Shown here in pieces: positions 1 to 7,142 of a DNA stretch of 11,828 bases; position 1 is the stretch's first letter, and each line of letters begins with the position of its first letter. The stretch is from contig CAYJBP010000079.1 in NCBI GenBank assembly GCA_964368605.1, positions 1-11,828 on the forward strand, in the 5' to 3' direction. The position numbers and the translations under genes are program-made. This DNA is from CAYJBP01 sp964368605 (GTDB lineage Bacteria > Bacillota > Dehalobacteriia > UBA4068). Under the pieces are notes generated by a model. It saw nothing but the letters and a program-made list of their open reading frames with translations, was not told the origin of the DNA and made no database searches.

Positions 1-900
1 TTAATTGTTAAAACCATTGGCCAGCAAATCGGCCTGGAAATTTTGGTAACCGTGGGCTCTTTAGCCATGGAGTTGATGGGGGCGGCCATTGCGGTGGCCG
101 TGGCTTCGGTTTTAAATGCGCCACCTTTGGTGCTGTTTAGCTCGGTAATTTGCGGTATGGCCGGGGCTAGTTTAGGCGGGCCGGCCGGGGCTTTTGTGGC
201 CACTATTTTTGGCGTGGAATTTGGTAAGCTAATTTCCAAACAAACCAAATTGGATATTATGATAACCCCAATGGTAACTTTTGGGGTCGGTTATGCGGCA
301 GCAATGTTTATCGGCGTACCGATTGGCAGCTTTATGCTGTGGTTGGGCGAGATTATTATGTGGGCTACCGAATTGCAGCCCTTATTGATGGGCATTGTCG
401 TGGCTACCTTAATGGGTTTGGCTTTAACCGCACCGATATCCTCGGCTGCCTTAGCAATTATGCTCGATTTATCGGGCTTGGCGGCAGGAGCTGCCACCGC
501 AGGCTGTGCCGCCCAAATGATTGGCTTTGCGGCACTTAGTTATCGCGAAAACGGCCTAGGTGGCCTTTTGGCACAAGGATTAGGCACTTCTATGCTACAA
601 ATCCCTAATATTTTACGCAATCCCTTAATCCTAATTCCGCCTACTTTGGCCGGCATTATAACCGGCCCACTTTCGATAACCTTATGGAAAATGGAAAATT
701 TACCAACAGGGGCAGGCATGGGTACCAGCGGTTTTGTTGGTCAGATTTCTACATTTTTGGCTATGGGCAATACTCCTTCGGTATGGCTGGGTGTAATCTT
801 GCTGCATTTTATTTTGCCGGCTGCCTTAACCATTCTTTTTGCGCAGCCTTTGCGTTTAAGTGGCAAAATTAAACCCGAACATTTAAAACTGGATATTTAG
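1..900 (+). CDS. PTS_EIIC_2-type membrane protein (5' end outside window)
   Basis: The reading frame is open from the first base, so this is the C-terminal 299 residues of a longer protein; the internal TTG at 43 is not a credible start. The product is a very hydrophobic, Gly/Ala-rich polytopic membrane protein. Two stretches are characteristic of the stand-alone PTS EIIC family (PTS_EIIC_2): a segment around nt 430-600 containing SSAALAIMLDLSGLAAGAA, then a YRENG...LAQGLGTSMLQ pattern; and NLPTGAGMGTSGFVGQI near nt 700-750. Family members resemble sugar-PTS permease subunits, but many lack obvious EIIA/EIIB partners and their substrate is unknown. None of those partners is visible here. Only 24 bases and no terminator separate it from folP, so co-transcription with the folate genes is likely. 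Family call is firm; transport substrate is unknown. Confidence 0.85.
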   Translation, partial: LIVKTIGQQIGLEILVTVGSLAMELMGAAIAVAVASVLNAPPLVLFSSVICGMAGASLGGPAGAFVATIFGVEFGKLISKQTKLDIMITPMVTFGVGYAAAMFIGVPIGSFMLWLGEIIMWATELQPLLMGIVVATLMGLALTAPISSAALAIMLDLSGLAAGAATAGCAAQMIGFAALSYRENGLGGLLAQGLGTSMLQIPNILRNPLILIPPTLAGIITGPLSITLWKMENLPTGAGMGTSGFVGQISTFLAMGNTPSVWLGVILLHFILPAALTILFAQPLRLSGKIKPEHLKLDI

Positions 901-924
901 AAATAGCTAAAGACGAGGTGGAAA

Positions 925-2109
925 ATGCAGATTCAATATTTGGCCGAGGCTGATCAAGAGCGTCTTTTTGGGCAAATGCAGGCCATGCGGGTAAATCCAT
1001 TGGGCATCCATTATATGCTGCCCAAAAGCCAAATTTTGGCCTTTAAAGTAAGCGGCCTTAAATCCAAAGCCGCCCTTACCATTAAGCAGGATTTGTTGGC
1101 CAAAGGCGGCGAGGTAGTTTTACCGCATCAGGTTTTAAACGGAGGGCAAGAGCTGCAAACGGTTATTCTTTTAGCCACCGAAGCCCAGTATATTAGGCTT
1201 ATTAATGGTTTAAAACGCCAATATTTCGGTTTGCCTGAATTAGCCTTACAATTAGAGCAAGCCTTGGCCGATTTAGCCGCCTTGCCTAATCGCATCCCTT
1301 GGCAAAATGCCTGGCATAGCGGAGTATTGAGCTTTGAGCGCCCTTTAATTATGGGCATTTTGAATATTACGCCCGACTCTTTTTTTGATGGCGGTCAATA
1401 TTTTAGCCCCGAACAAGCTTTAAAGCAGGCCGAGCAACTAATTGCCGCCGGTGCCGATATTTTAGATATTGGCGGTGCATCGTCACGCCCGGGGCATAGC
1501 AAGGTAGCGGCCGATGAGGAGTTGCGGCGGATTATGCCGATTATCGAAAAATTAGCGCCCCAAATTAAGGTGCCGATTTCCGTAGATAGCGATCAGCCTG
1601 CGGTAGTGGCCAAGGCCTTGCAGGCAGGGGCGGCGATAATCAATGATATTGGTGGCCTGCAAGCGGAAATGGCTATGCTTGCCGCAAAAACTAAAGCGCC
1701 CCTAATAATTATGCATCAAGGCCAGGCCGATGATATAGTAGGGGCGATTAATAACTTTTTTGCCGAACGCCTACAATTTGCCGTGCAAGCAGGGATTAAG
1801 CAGAATAATATTATTCTTGACCCCGGCTTTGGTTTTGGCAAAGATGCCGAGCATAATTTGCAATTGCTGAATAATCTTGGCGATTTTAATCGCTTTGGCC
1901 GCCCGCTTTTAATTGGTTTATCAAATAAGCGTTTTATCGGGGCGGTGGTCGATAAAAATTCTCCTAGCAGGGAAAACGGCAATATTGCCGCATCCACTAT
2001 CGCAATGCTTAAATGCAGGGAAAGTATAATTCGCTGTCATCAGCCGCAAACTATTTTAGATGCTGCTTTAATGGTTAAGGCGATGCAAGAAGGAGTAATC
2101 GATGGATAA
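925..2109 (+). CDS. folP: Dihydropteroate synthase, long form with N-terminal extension
   Basis: Condenses 6-hydroxymethyl-dihydropterin pyrophosphate with p-aminobenzoate to give dihydropteroate, in the cytoplasm; the target of sulfonamides. Start ATG has a GAGGTGG ribosome site just upstream. The TIM-barrel domain begins near residue 138. Visible motifs are MGILNITPDSFFDGG (143-157), DIGGASSRPG (181-190), VDSD (220-223), IND (239-241), MHQ (263-265), DPGFGFGK (299-306), SNKRFIG (333-339) and a final R-x-H (370-372). At 394 residues it is about 120 longer than E. coli FolP. The extra N-terminal part (1 to about 135) is typical of clostridial-type enzymes and has no assigned function. Loop variants relative to the E. 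coli form are ASS for EST in the pterin loop, N for R in SRK, and HQP for HDV. Its 3' end overlaps folB by 8 bases. Confidence 0.96.
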   Translation: MQIQYLAEADQERLFGQMQAMRVNPLGIHYMLPKSQILAFKVSGLKSKAALTIKQDLLAKGGEVVLPHQVLNGGQELQTVILLATEAQYIRLINGLKRQYFGLPELALQLEQALADLAALPNRIPWQNAWHSGVLSFERPLIMGILNITPDSFFDGGQYFSPEQALKQAEQLIAAGADILDIGGASSRPGHSKVAADEELRRIMPIIEKLAPQIKVPISVDSDQPAVVAKALQAGAAIINDIGGLQAEMAMLAAKTKAPLIIMHQGQADDIVGAINNFFAERLQFAVQAGIKQNNIILDPGFGFGKDAEHNLQLLNNLGDFNRFGRPLLIGLSNKRFIGAVVDKNSPSRENGNIAASTIAMLKCRESIIRCHQPQTILDAALMVKAMQEGVIDG

Positions 2110-2458
2110 ATTAAGCCTAAAAAATCTACAATTTACAGCCTGCCATGGCTGTTATGAGCAAGAAAAAACCCAAGCGCAGCCCTTTGTAGTTAGCTTGGAT
2201 ATGTTTTTTAGCATCAAAGAGGCCGCCGCTGCCGATGATTTGAATTTGACAGTAAATTATGCAGCCTTGTATGGCCGCTTAAAGCAATTGGTGGAGCAAA
2301 ATAGTTTTAATTTAATCGAAACCTTAGCCGAAAAAATCGCAGACTTAGCCCTTAATGAAAACTTGGTTAATAAAGTACAAGTTGAGATACAAAAACCGCA
2401 AGCAGGTTATGAAGATGATATTTTTACATCGGCTGTTTTAATCATGAGGGAAAAATAA
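2102..2458 (+). CDS. folB: Dihydroneopterin aldolase
   Basis: Cleaves 7,8-dihydroneopterin to 6-hydroxymethyl-7,8-dihydropterin and glycolaldehyde, the step before FolK. The 118-residue length is normal for the family. Seen are HGCYEQEK (15-22, with the conserved Glu at 21), VNYAALY (51-57), LIETLAEKIA (71-80, with the substrate-binding Glu at 73) and the K-P pair at 98-99, whose lysine is the expected catalytic base. Start ATG overlaps the end of folP by 8 bases and follows an AAGGAG ribosome site lying inside folP, so the two are probably translationally coupled. The stop codon shares its last A with the folK start (TAATG). Nothing is missing from the active site as far as I can see. Confidence 0.95.
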   Translation: MDKLSLKNLQFTACHGCYEQEKTQAQPFVVSLDMFFSIKEAAAADDLNLTVNYAALYGRLKQLVEQNSFNLIETLAEKIADLALNENLVNKVQVEIQKPQAGYEDDIFTSAVLIMREK

Positions 2459-2946
2459 TGCTTACTTATTTGGGTTTAGGCTCGAATATGGGGCAAAAGC
2501 TTGATTATTTGCGTTTTGCCATAGAGCAATTAAATTTACAAAAAGGTTTACAGTTGATGGCTAAATCGTCAATTTATAGCAGTAGCCCTTGGGGCTATGC
2601 AGATCAGGATAGTTTTTATAATGCGGTACTTTGTTATAAATCTAGCCTAAACCCACAACAGCTATTAGCTATTTGCCAAGCTATAGAGCTTGAAGCCGGC
2701 CGGGAACGGCTAATTAAATGGGGGCCTAGGGTTTTAGATATTGATATTTTGCTTTTTGATAATTTGCAAATTGAAGAGCCAAATTTAATTATTCCCCATC
2801 CATATTTGGAGCAAAGGCTTTTTGTTTTGCAACCTTTAGCCGAGATTGCTCCGCAGTTAATTCTGCCAAATTCATATAGAATCAGCGATTTAATCGATAG
2901 TTATCAAGGTGATGAGCAAATAACTGTTATAAATGAACATTGGTAA
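2458..2946 (+). CDS. folK: 2-amino-4-hydroxy-6-hydroxymethyldihydropteridine pyrophosphokinase
   Basis: Transfers pyrophosphate from ATP to 6-hydroxymethyl-dihydropterin, making the FolP substrate. Length of 162 residues is normal. Motifs are GLGSNMG (6-12), PWGYADQDSFYNAV (44-57), the ExxxGRxRxxKWGPRxLDIDILLF block (77-100) with the two Mg-binding aspartates at 94 and 96, and HPYLEQRLFVLQPLAEIAP (114-132). It starts on the A of the folB stop codon (TAATG), preceded by a GAGGG ribosome site within folB. Together with folP and folB it supplies the pterin arm of folate synthesis. The GTP cyclohydrolase (folE) and p-aminobenzoate genes are not in this window. Confidence 0.96.
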   Translation: MLTYLGLGSNMGQKLDYLRFAIEQLNLQKGLQLMAKSSIYSSSPWGYADQDSFYNAVLCYKSSLNPQQLLAICQAIELEAGRERLIKWGPRVLDIDILLFDNLQIEEPNLIIPHPYLEQRLFVLQPLAEIAPQLILPNSYRISDLIDSYQGDEQITVINEHW

Positions 2947-2957
2947 AGGAGTAAACT

Positions 2958-3800
2958 ATGCAAATCATTTCGAGTATTGAGCAAATGCAACGTATTTGCC
3001 AAAATAAGCGCCAGAACGGCTTAGAAATTGGCCTGGTGCCAACTATGGGCTATTTACATCAAGGGCATATATCGCTAATGGAGCAAGCCGTAAAGGAAAC
3101 AGATTTTAGGGTAGCTACTATTTTTGTTAATCCCAGCCAGTTCGGCCCCAATGAAGATTTAGACCGATATCCCAGGGATTTAGATGCAGATATGGCCAAG
3201 GCCGAAAAAGCCGGTGTTGATATTCTGTTTTGTCCCCAAGCGGAGGAGATTTATCCACCCGGTTATGCTACATATATAAGCCCCGAGCATTTGGAAAATC
3301 GCCTTTGTGGCAAAAGCCGTCCCGGTCATTTTAGGGGGGTGTGTACGATTTGTTTAAAGCTATTCAATATTGTTCAGCCGCATCGTGCCTATTTTGGCAA
3401 AAAAGATGCGCAGCAGTTTTTAATTTTAAAGCGCCTGGTTAAGGATTTGAACCTAAATATCGAGATAATTGGTTTGCCGATTATCCGTGAAGAAGATGGT
3501 TTGGCGATGTCCTCGCGTAATGTATATTTAAGCGAAGAAGAGCGTAAGCAAGCCCTATGCTTATCACGGGGTTTAAAGCGGGCCCAGGATGCGTATAAGC
3601 ATGGGCAAAAGGATTCTGCAACTTTGCTTGGTCTGGTAAATGATGTTATTGAGCAAGCGCCGCTGGGCAAAATTGATTATTTAGAGCTGGTGGACAGAGA
3701 AGCCTTTTTGCCGCTTAAAACTATCGATCAACCGGCATTATTGGCGATAGCGGTTTATTTTGGCAAAACTCGCCTTATCGACAATATAATGCTGGACTAG
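2958..3800 (+). CDS. panC: Pantothenate synthetase (pantoate--beta-alanine ligase)
   Basis: Makes pantothenate from pantoate, beta-alanine and ATP through a pantoyl-adenylate; cytoplasmic. The 280-residue length is standard. Seen are PTMGYLHQGH (28-37, the HxGH nucleotide-binding signature), FVNPSQFGPNED (56-67), CGKSRPGHFRGV (117-128), FGKKDAQQ (146-153) and the KMSKS-like stretch REEDGLAMSSRN (177-188). Start ATG sits 6 bases after AAAGGAG, which overlaps the folK stop, so panC is the last gene of the folP-folB-folK-panC unit. It is followed by a strong terminator. panB and panD are absent nearby; they may lie elsewhere, or pantoate and beta-alanine may come from other sources. Joining panC to folate genes without panB or panD is slightly unusual. 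Confidence 0.97.
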   Translation: MQIISSIEQMQRICQNKRQNGLEIGLVPTMGYLHQGHISLMEQAVKETDFRVATIFVNPSQFGPNEDLDRYPRDLDADMAKAEKAGVDILFCPQAEEIYPPGYATYISPEHLENRLCGKSRPGHFRGVCTICLKLFNIVQPHRAYFGKKDAQQFLILKRLVKDLNLNIEIIGLPIIREEDGLAMSSRNVYLSEEERKQALCLSRGLKRAQDAYKHGQKDSATLLGLVNDVIEQAPLGKIDYLELVDREAFLPLKTIDQPALLAIAVYFGKTRLIDNIMLD

Positions 3801-3824
3801 CAGCAAAACACTAAAGGTTTTTTG

Positions 3825-3849
3825 ATTCTTTTTTCCTCAAAAAAAGAAT
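3825..3849. repeat. AT-rich inverted repeat after panC
   Basis: Ten-base arms ATTCTTTTTT and AAAAAAGAAT surround a five-base loop, 24 bases after the panC stop. It is almost wholly A/T, so a hairpin would be weak. It may be a minor first terminator or a processing site ahead of the stronger hairpin that follows. It may also be only the product of base composition. Confidence 0.35.
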
Positions 3850-3856
3850 GGTTTTA

Positions 3857-3893
3857 AAAAAGGCAGCTATGGTTAATTCATAGCTGCCTTTTT
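3857..3893 (+). terminator. Intrinsic terminator of the folP-panC operon
   Basis: A perfect 15-bp stem, with arms AAAAAGGCAGCTATG and CATAGCTGCCTTTTT and a seven-base loop (GTTAATT). The right arm ends in a T run and the left arm starts with an A run, so it could work in both directions. It lies 57 bases after the panC stop codon. Confidence 0.9.
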
Positions 3894-3923
3894 AATTGGG
3901 AATAATTATATGGCTTTATAAGC

Positions 3924-3957
3924 AAAAAATCGCACCCTAGGATGACCTAGAGTGCGA
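3924..3957 (-). terminator. Intrinsic terminator of the ACR3/BASS permease gene
   Basis: Read on the - strand, arms TCGCAC-x-CTAGG and CCTAG-x-GTGCGA form an 11-bp stem with one mismatch and a four-base loop, followed directly by six Ts. It lies 33 bases after the permease stop codon and faces the panC terminator, so the two units are insulated from each other. Confidence 0.85.
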
Positions 3958-3989
3958 AATTAATCCAGTATTAAGCTGGTGTTGGAGTT

Positions 3990-4943
3990 TTAAGAACTGG
4001 GGGCTTGCTGCCATCTTAATAAAAGTGCTGCGATAATAGCCAAAATCGGCAATTCTATTAAAGGGCCGATAATTAAGGAGAGGGAAATCAATGGCTGCTC
4101 GGGAAAAGCAGCCACGGTAATAGCCAAGGCCAAGGGCGAATTACGGGCTAAAGTGGTAAAATTGAGGGCGATAATATCCCTTTTGCTAAACTTTAGCAAG
4201 CGACCAACCGCTTGACCGATTAACAAAAGCAGACCCAAAAAGATTAGCAAAGGGATAAACATTTTTAATAGTAGAATTGGATTGCTCCACAGGCTGCCAC
4301 CCTCGCCGGCAAACATAATCAGCACCGCCAAACAGAGGAATAACAATTGCAAATTATCGCTTTTACGGCTGATAAAATCCTGCCACTCACGCTTGCTGTG
4401 GCAGATTTTTTTGGTTAGCATGGCCAAAATAAAAGGTAGCAATAAAACAACTGCTATACTTTGTGCAAGCGTAAATGTCTCTATTTGAATTTCACTACCC
4501 ATAAAGATCAGTAAATAAACCGGCAGCAATATAATTTGCAGCAGCAAATTAAGCGGCAAAATAGCCAGGTTAAGCTCGACATTGCCCTTAGCCAAGCCGG
4601 TAAAAACCAAATACCAATCGGTGCAAGGGGTAATTAGCAGCATCAGTAGGCCAATGCGAATAGCCGGGCTATCGGCGAAGAAAATTAGCCCTAAGCCATA
4701 GGCAATTAAAGGCGTGATGATGAAGTTGATAAAAAGGCTGCTAAAGGTATAGCGCAAATTTGCCCAAGCTTTGGTAAGCTGTTTTAAATTGATGCCTAAA
4801 AACAAAATATAAAGCAGCGCCATCAAGAATATTTCGATTAAGCCGGTTGATACTTCGCCCAAAGCCGTAAAATTACCCAAAACTAAGCCGCTTAAAGCCG
4901 CAGCCAAAATGATTAGTGGCTGGAGTTTGCCGATTAAATTCAT
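3990..4943 (-). CDS. ACR3/BASS-superfamily permease (possible arsenite or organic-anion transporter)
   Basis: A 317-residue, extremely hydrophobic inner-membrane protein with about ten membrane segments, in the bile acid:sodium symporter superfamily. The segment TPCTDWYLVFTGLAKGN (105-121) carries Cys107 where ACR3 arsenite exporters have their essential cysteine. GPLIELP (293-299) carries Glu297 where ACR3 has its conserved acidic residue in the last helix. ARNSPLALAI (266-275) matches the family's second unwound-helix region. These points favour the ACR3-like branch over bile acid or pantothenate transporters. However, no arsR, arsC or arsM lies beside it, so an arsenical substrate is inference. 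It has its own promoter and terminator, although the 98-base gap to the upstream methyltransferase gene shows no terminator, so some read-through is possible. The ribosome site is weak (GAG about 8 bases before ATG). Confidence 0.8.
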   Translation of the reverse strand: MNLIGKLQPLIILAAALSGLVLGNFTALGEVSTGLIEIFLMALLYILFLGINLKQLTKAWANLRYTFSSLFINFIITPLIAYGLGLIFFADSPAIRIGLLMLLITPCTDWYLVFTGLAKGNVELNLAILPLNLLLQIILLPVYLLIFMGSEIQIETFTLAQSIAVVLLLPFILAMLTKKICHSKREWQDFISRKSDNLQLLFLCLAVLIMFAGEGGSLWSNPILLLKMFIPLLIFLGLLLLIGQAVGRLLKFSKRDIIALNFTTLARNSPLALAITVAAFPEQPLISLSLIIGPLIELPILAIIAALLLRWQQAPSS

Positions 4944-4945
4944 GG

Positions 4946-4959
4946 TTTAGCTCGCTAAA
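4946..4959. promoter_or_regulatory. Palindrome at the permease translation start
   Basis: TTTAGCTCGCTAAA is a perfect inverted repeat with 6-bp arms and a 2-base centre, two bases upstream of the permease ATG and downstream of its promoter. The centre is too short for an RNA hairpin, so if functional it is a DNA operator. It resembles the TTAGCT-n2-AGCTAA sites near the right end but has shorter spacing between half-sites, so the same protein need not bind it. Confidence 0.4.
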
Positions 4960-4984
4960 TTGGTTATTTGTTTCTAACTTGTTT

Positions 4985-5013
4985 AATGTAGCAAATTTTT
5001 ATGCGGAAGTCAA
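4985..5013 (-). promoter_or_regulatory. Sigma70-type promoter of the permease gene
   Basis: On the - strand, TTGACT (-35, at 5013-5008) and TACATT (-10, at 4990-4985) are separated by exactly 17 bases. Transcription would start near 4978, giving a 5' leader of about 35 bases. It lies in the only gap between the permease gene and the methyltransferase gene. Confidence 0.75.
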
Positions 5014-5041
5014 GCATTTTATCGCCGCAATAAAAACATAA

Positions 5042-5851
5042 TTATAACCTAAACCGCAGTATCATAGCATGCATTTTGTTATCGGCTATTTTCGTGGCAA
5101 TCCGGGTATAAAGTTTTAACTTTTTGCGCAGCTCTTTAGAGATGCCACTATAAAAGCCACCGGCCACTATAAGCTCTATCTTAGCTTTTGCGGCAAATTG
5201 TTGAGGATCATTTATATAAAAATACATCATCGCATTTTTATTGCCGGTTTTTTTAACATATTTGTTTGCATACTTGATGCCATATTCATCCGTAGCATCG
5301 AATACAATTTGGCCCTTGGTAAACTGTTTTTGCAGCTTGGCGATTAGGGCTAAAACCTCCGGCTCTTTAAAATATTGAAATACCCCGGCCATAACAAAAA
5401 TTGTCGGTTTGCGGCAATCCATAAACTGCGAAAAATCAAGTTGATTGGCATCGCCCTCAATCAAAGTTTCGTTGGCTAGCAGACCTAAAACCAGCCTTCT
5501 GCCTGCAATTACAGAAGGAAAATCCACTTGATAAAAGTTGGCTTTAGCGGCCAAGGTTTGCAGCCTAAAAGCCATGGTTTCCAGGCCGCAGCCAAGGCAA
5601 ACCACATTGCAGCTATCATTATTAGCGGCAAAATCGGCGACAATTTTATCCAGATTAACCGCCCTGGCCGCAGAGGCCAGCATCGCATATTCGCTGCTTT
5701 TTTCGGTGATGATATTGGCCGGGATAATGCCCTCTAAGCTAAGTGCCTCTTGATCATAAAAATAGTCGGGAAAGCGTTTTGAAATATATATGCGAGCCAT
5801 TAATGGGATAAACAAGGTATCGGGAACACCGCTTAAAGTTTTATTAGCCAT
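5042..5851 (-). CDS. SAM methyltransferase, leucine carboxyl methyltransferase (TcmP-like) family
   Basis: A 269-residue soluble protein. The family is recognised by VVCLGCGLETMAFRL (83-97, the SAM-binding motif I in the LGxGLxTxxxRL form of this family), FYQVDFPSVI (106-115, with the acidic residue expected to bind the SAM ribose), GDANQLDF (133-140) and FVMAGVFQYF (152-161). Bacterial relatives such as TcmP O-methylate carboxylates or hydroxyls of small molecules, and many are uncharacterised. It is the last gene of the five-gene run starting at the first ABC exporter, only 6 bases after the preceding methyltransferase, with no strong ribosome site of its own, so it is probably translated by coupling. 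The context (export pump, second methyltransferase, ATC-hydrolase-like protein) suggests small-molecule modification. The substrate is unknown. Confidence 0.87.
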   Translation of the reverse strand: MANKTLSGVPDTLFIPLMARIYISKRFPDYFYDQEALSLEGIIPANIITEKSSEYAMLASAARAVNLDKIVADFAANNDSCNVVCLGCGLETMAFRLQTLAAKANFYQVDFPSVIAGRRLVLGLLANETLIEGDANQLDFSQFMDCRKPTIFVMAGVFQYFKEPEVLALIAKLQKQFTKGQIVFDATDEYGIKYANKYVKKTGNKNAMMYFYINDPQQFAAKAKIELIVAGGFYSGISKELRKKLKLYTRIATKIADNKMHAMILRFRL

Positions 5852-5857
5852 CTATTA

Positions 5858-6514
5858 TTACCGCACCTTCCTTGCCCCAAAATAAATCAGCGAACCCTGA
5901 CAATCGAAAAAATCTAACTCAAAATCCTGCGTTAGGCGCTGCTTGATAGCTTCTTCGCTATCAAACGGAACCGATAGCCAGCCCTTTTTAGCCAGGATTT
6001 TTTTAGCAAAAAAATCGGCAAGCCGCCCTTTGCCCTCGATATAACAACTGACCAGGAACAGGCCATCCTTTTTAAGCACCCTGCTCATTTCCGCCCAGGC
6101 CTTGTCTTTATCCGGGAAAACATGAAAACCGTTCATGCTGAAAATGATATCAAAAGTTTGATCGGCAAATGGCAAATCAGCCACATCGCCTTGCCTAAGT
6201 TGGATATGCTCGCCGCTTAAGCGCTCTCTGGCGATGCTTAGCATATCCTCACTATAATCAAGGCAAATAATCTCGGCCTTTTTTAGATTGCGGTATTTTT
6301 TATGCGTGAATATGCCCGTGCCAACCGGCAGATCAAGCATTTTACCGCTAAAATCAGCAGGAATTTTAGCCAGCAATTTGGCGGCGATTACATTATTATC
6401 CGCACCCTGCCAAATTATCTTTGCATAAAGCCTGCTCCACCAGCTTTTATGGGTAATCAGTGCATCATAGAAATTTTTTGAGGATTTATAGGAATTTTGG
6501 ATTTTATCGGCCAT
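5858..6514 (-). CDS. Class I SAM-dependent methyltransferase (UbiE/Methyltransf_11 type)
   Basis: A 218-residue cytoplasmic methyltransferase. SAM-binding motif I is MLDLPVGTGIFT (59-70), where the usual GCGTG has become PVGTG. Then come LDYSEDML (85-92), GDVADLPFADQTFDIIFSMNGFH (109-131) and a post-motif stretch (MSRVLKKDGLFLVSCY). It lacks the conserved cysteines of arsenite methyltransferase ArsM, so no arsenic link is supported. Its ATG shares an A with the stop codon of the upstream ATC-hydrolase-like gene (TAATG), which implies coupled translation. It sits inside the export operon ahead of the TcmP-like methyltransferase. Two methyltransferases of different families in one unit suggest two modifications of one compound, or one active and one accessory enzyme. 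Substrate cannot be told. Confidence 0.88.
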   Translation of the reverse strand: MADKIQNSYKSSKNFYDALITHKSWWSRLYAKIIWQGADNNVIAAKLLAKIPADFSGKMLDLPVGTGIFTHKKYRNLKKAEIICLDYSEDMLSIARERLSGEHIQLRQGDVADLPFADQTFDIIFSMNGFHVFPDKDKAWAEMSRVLKKDGLFLVSCYIEGKGRLADFFAKKILAKKGWLSVPFDSEEAIKQRLTQDFELDFFDCQGSLIYFGARKVR

Positions 6515-7119
6515 TATTTCACCACCGTCAATTTAAAATCGCAGCAATCATCGCCGTCGCCAATGGTCTTTGTTCTGCCCCAAATAAGCTTGGGATGCAT
6601 ATTGCCGTAGACGATATCATCGCCTCGGCAAAAGGCCTTGGTAATTTCCGGGTAGCCGTACTTGCTGCAAAGCTCGGCATAAGGGCATTTGGTCATATCG
6701 AAGCGCATTTCTTGGGAGGATATTTCGTGAAAAGTCGCAGCAAAATTTTGCCTTATGCCAAACTTTTTCTTGGTCATATTGCCAAACATTACCGGTACTT
6801 TTTTATAAGCACCTGGTATTTTCATCAGCTTGGCCACGATTTTAGCCCCCCGATGGCTGCGCCATTCGATAAACTTAAAATTAAAGTTAAGCGCTTCATC
6901 TCGGGAAATCCCCTGCTTAACCTGGGCATCCAGCACCGCTATGCAAGGGTAGATTTTAACATGGGTATGGCTGTGCATGGCCTTGGGCTCATCTGCATTT
7001 TCTTTGCACAGCTCGGCAAATCTTGCCCATGATGCTTGGGCAATTAAATTGCCCTTTTCCGCACCATAAGTAGCTATTAAAAACTGCTTAGCTTGGGCTA
7101 AAAATTGATTTTTGGCCAT
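6514..7119 (-). CDS. L-2-amino-thiazoline-4-carboxylate (ATC) hydrolase family protein
   Basis: A 201-residue protein that I assign to the ATC hydrolase family, named after the pseudomonad enzyme that opens the thiazoline ring of ATC on the way to cysteine. Most homologues in anaerobes have no tested function. Visible features are an N-terminal His cluster MHSHTH (48-53) and a Cys-rich C-terminus: KCPYAELC (144-151), FCRGDD (163-168) and GDGDDCCDF (187-195). I chose the ATG at 7119 because AAGGAG lies 6 bases before it. A longer start at 7158 would overlap the upstream ABC gene and has no such site. It is 23 bases after the ABC exporter gene and overlaps the next gene by one base. The Cys pattern might bind a metal or cofactor; this is inference. 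Confidence 0.75.
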   Translation of the reverse strand: MAKNQFLAQAKQFLIATYGAEKGNLIAQASWARFAELCKENADEPKAMHSHTHVKIYPCIAVLDAQVKQGISRDEALNFNFKFIEWRSHRGAKIVAKLMKIPGAYKKVPVMFGNMTKKKFGIRQNFAATFHEISSQEMRFDMTKCPYAELCSKYGYPEITKAFCRGDDIVYGNMHPKLIWGRTKTIGDGDDCCDFKLTVVK

Positions 7120-7142
7120 TTTCTTCTCCTTTATGATAGCAT

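Noticed and set aside
5014..5041. Possible terminator after the TcmP-like methyltransferase gene
   Set aside because: The imperfect repeat TTATCGC/GCAATAA has a one-base centre and cannot form a stable hairpin.
3990..6514. An arsenic-methylation and export operon (permease plus methyltransferases)
   Set aside because: The methyltransferases lack the ArsM cysteine pattern, the permease has its own promoter, and no arsR or arsC is present.
6460..7032. A 190-codon open frame on the + strand
   Set aside because: It lies antisense to the ATC-hydrolase-like gene and the methyltransferase gene, has no ribosome site and an unnatural composition, while the - strand frames show clear family motifs and operon spacing.
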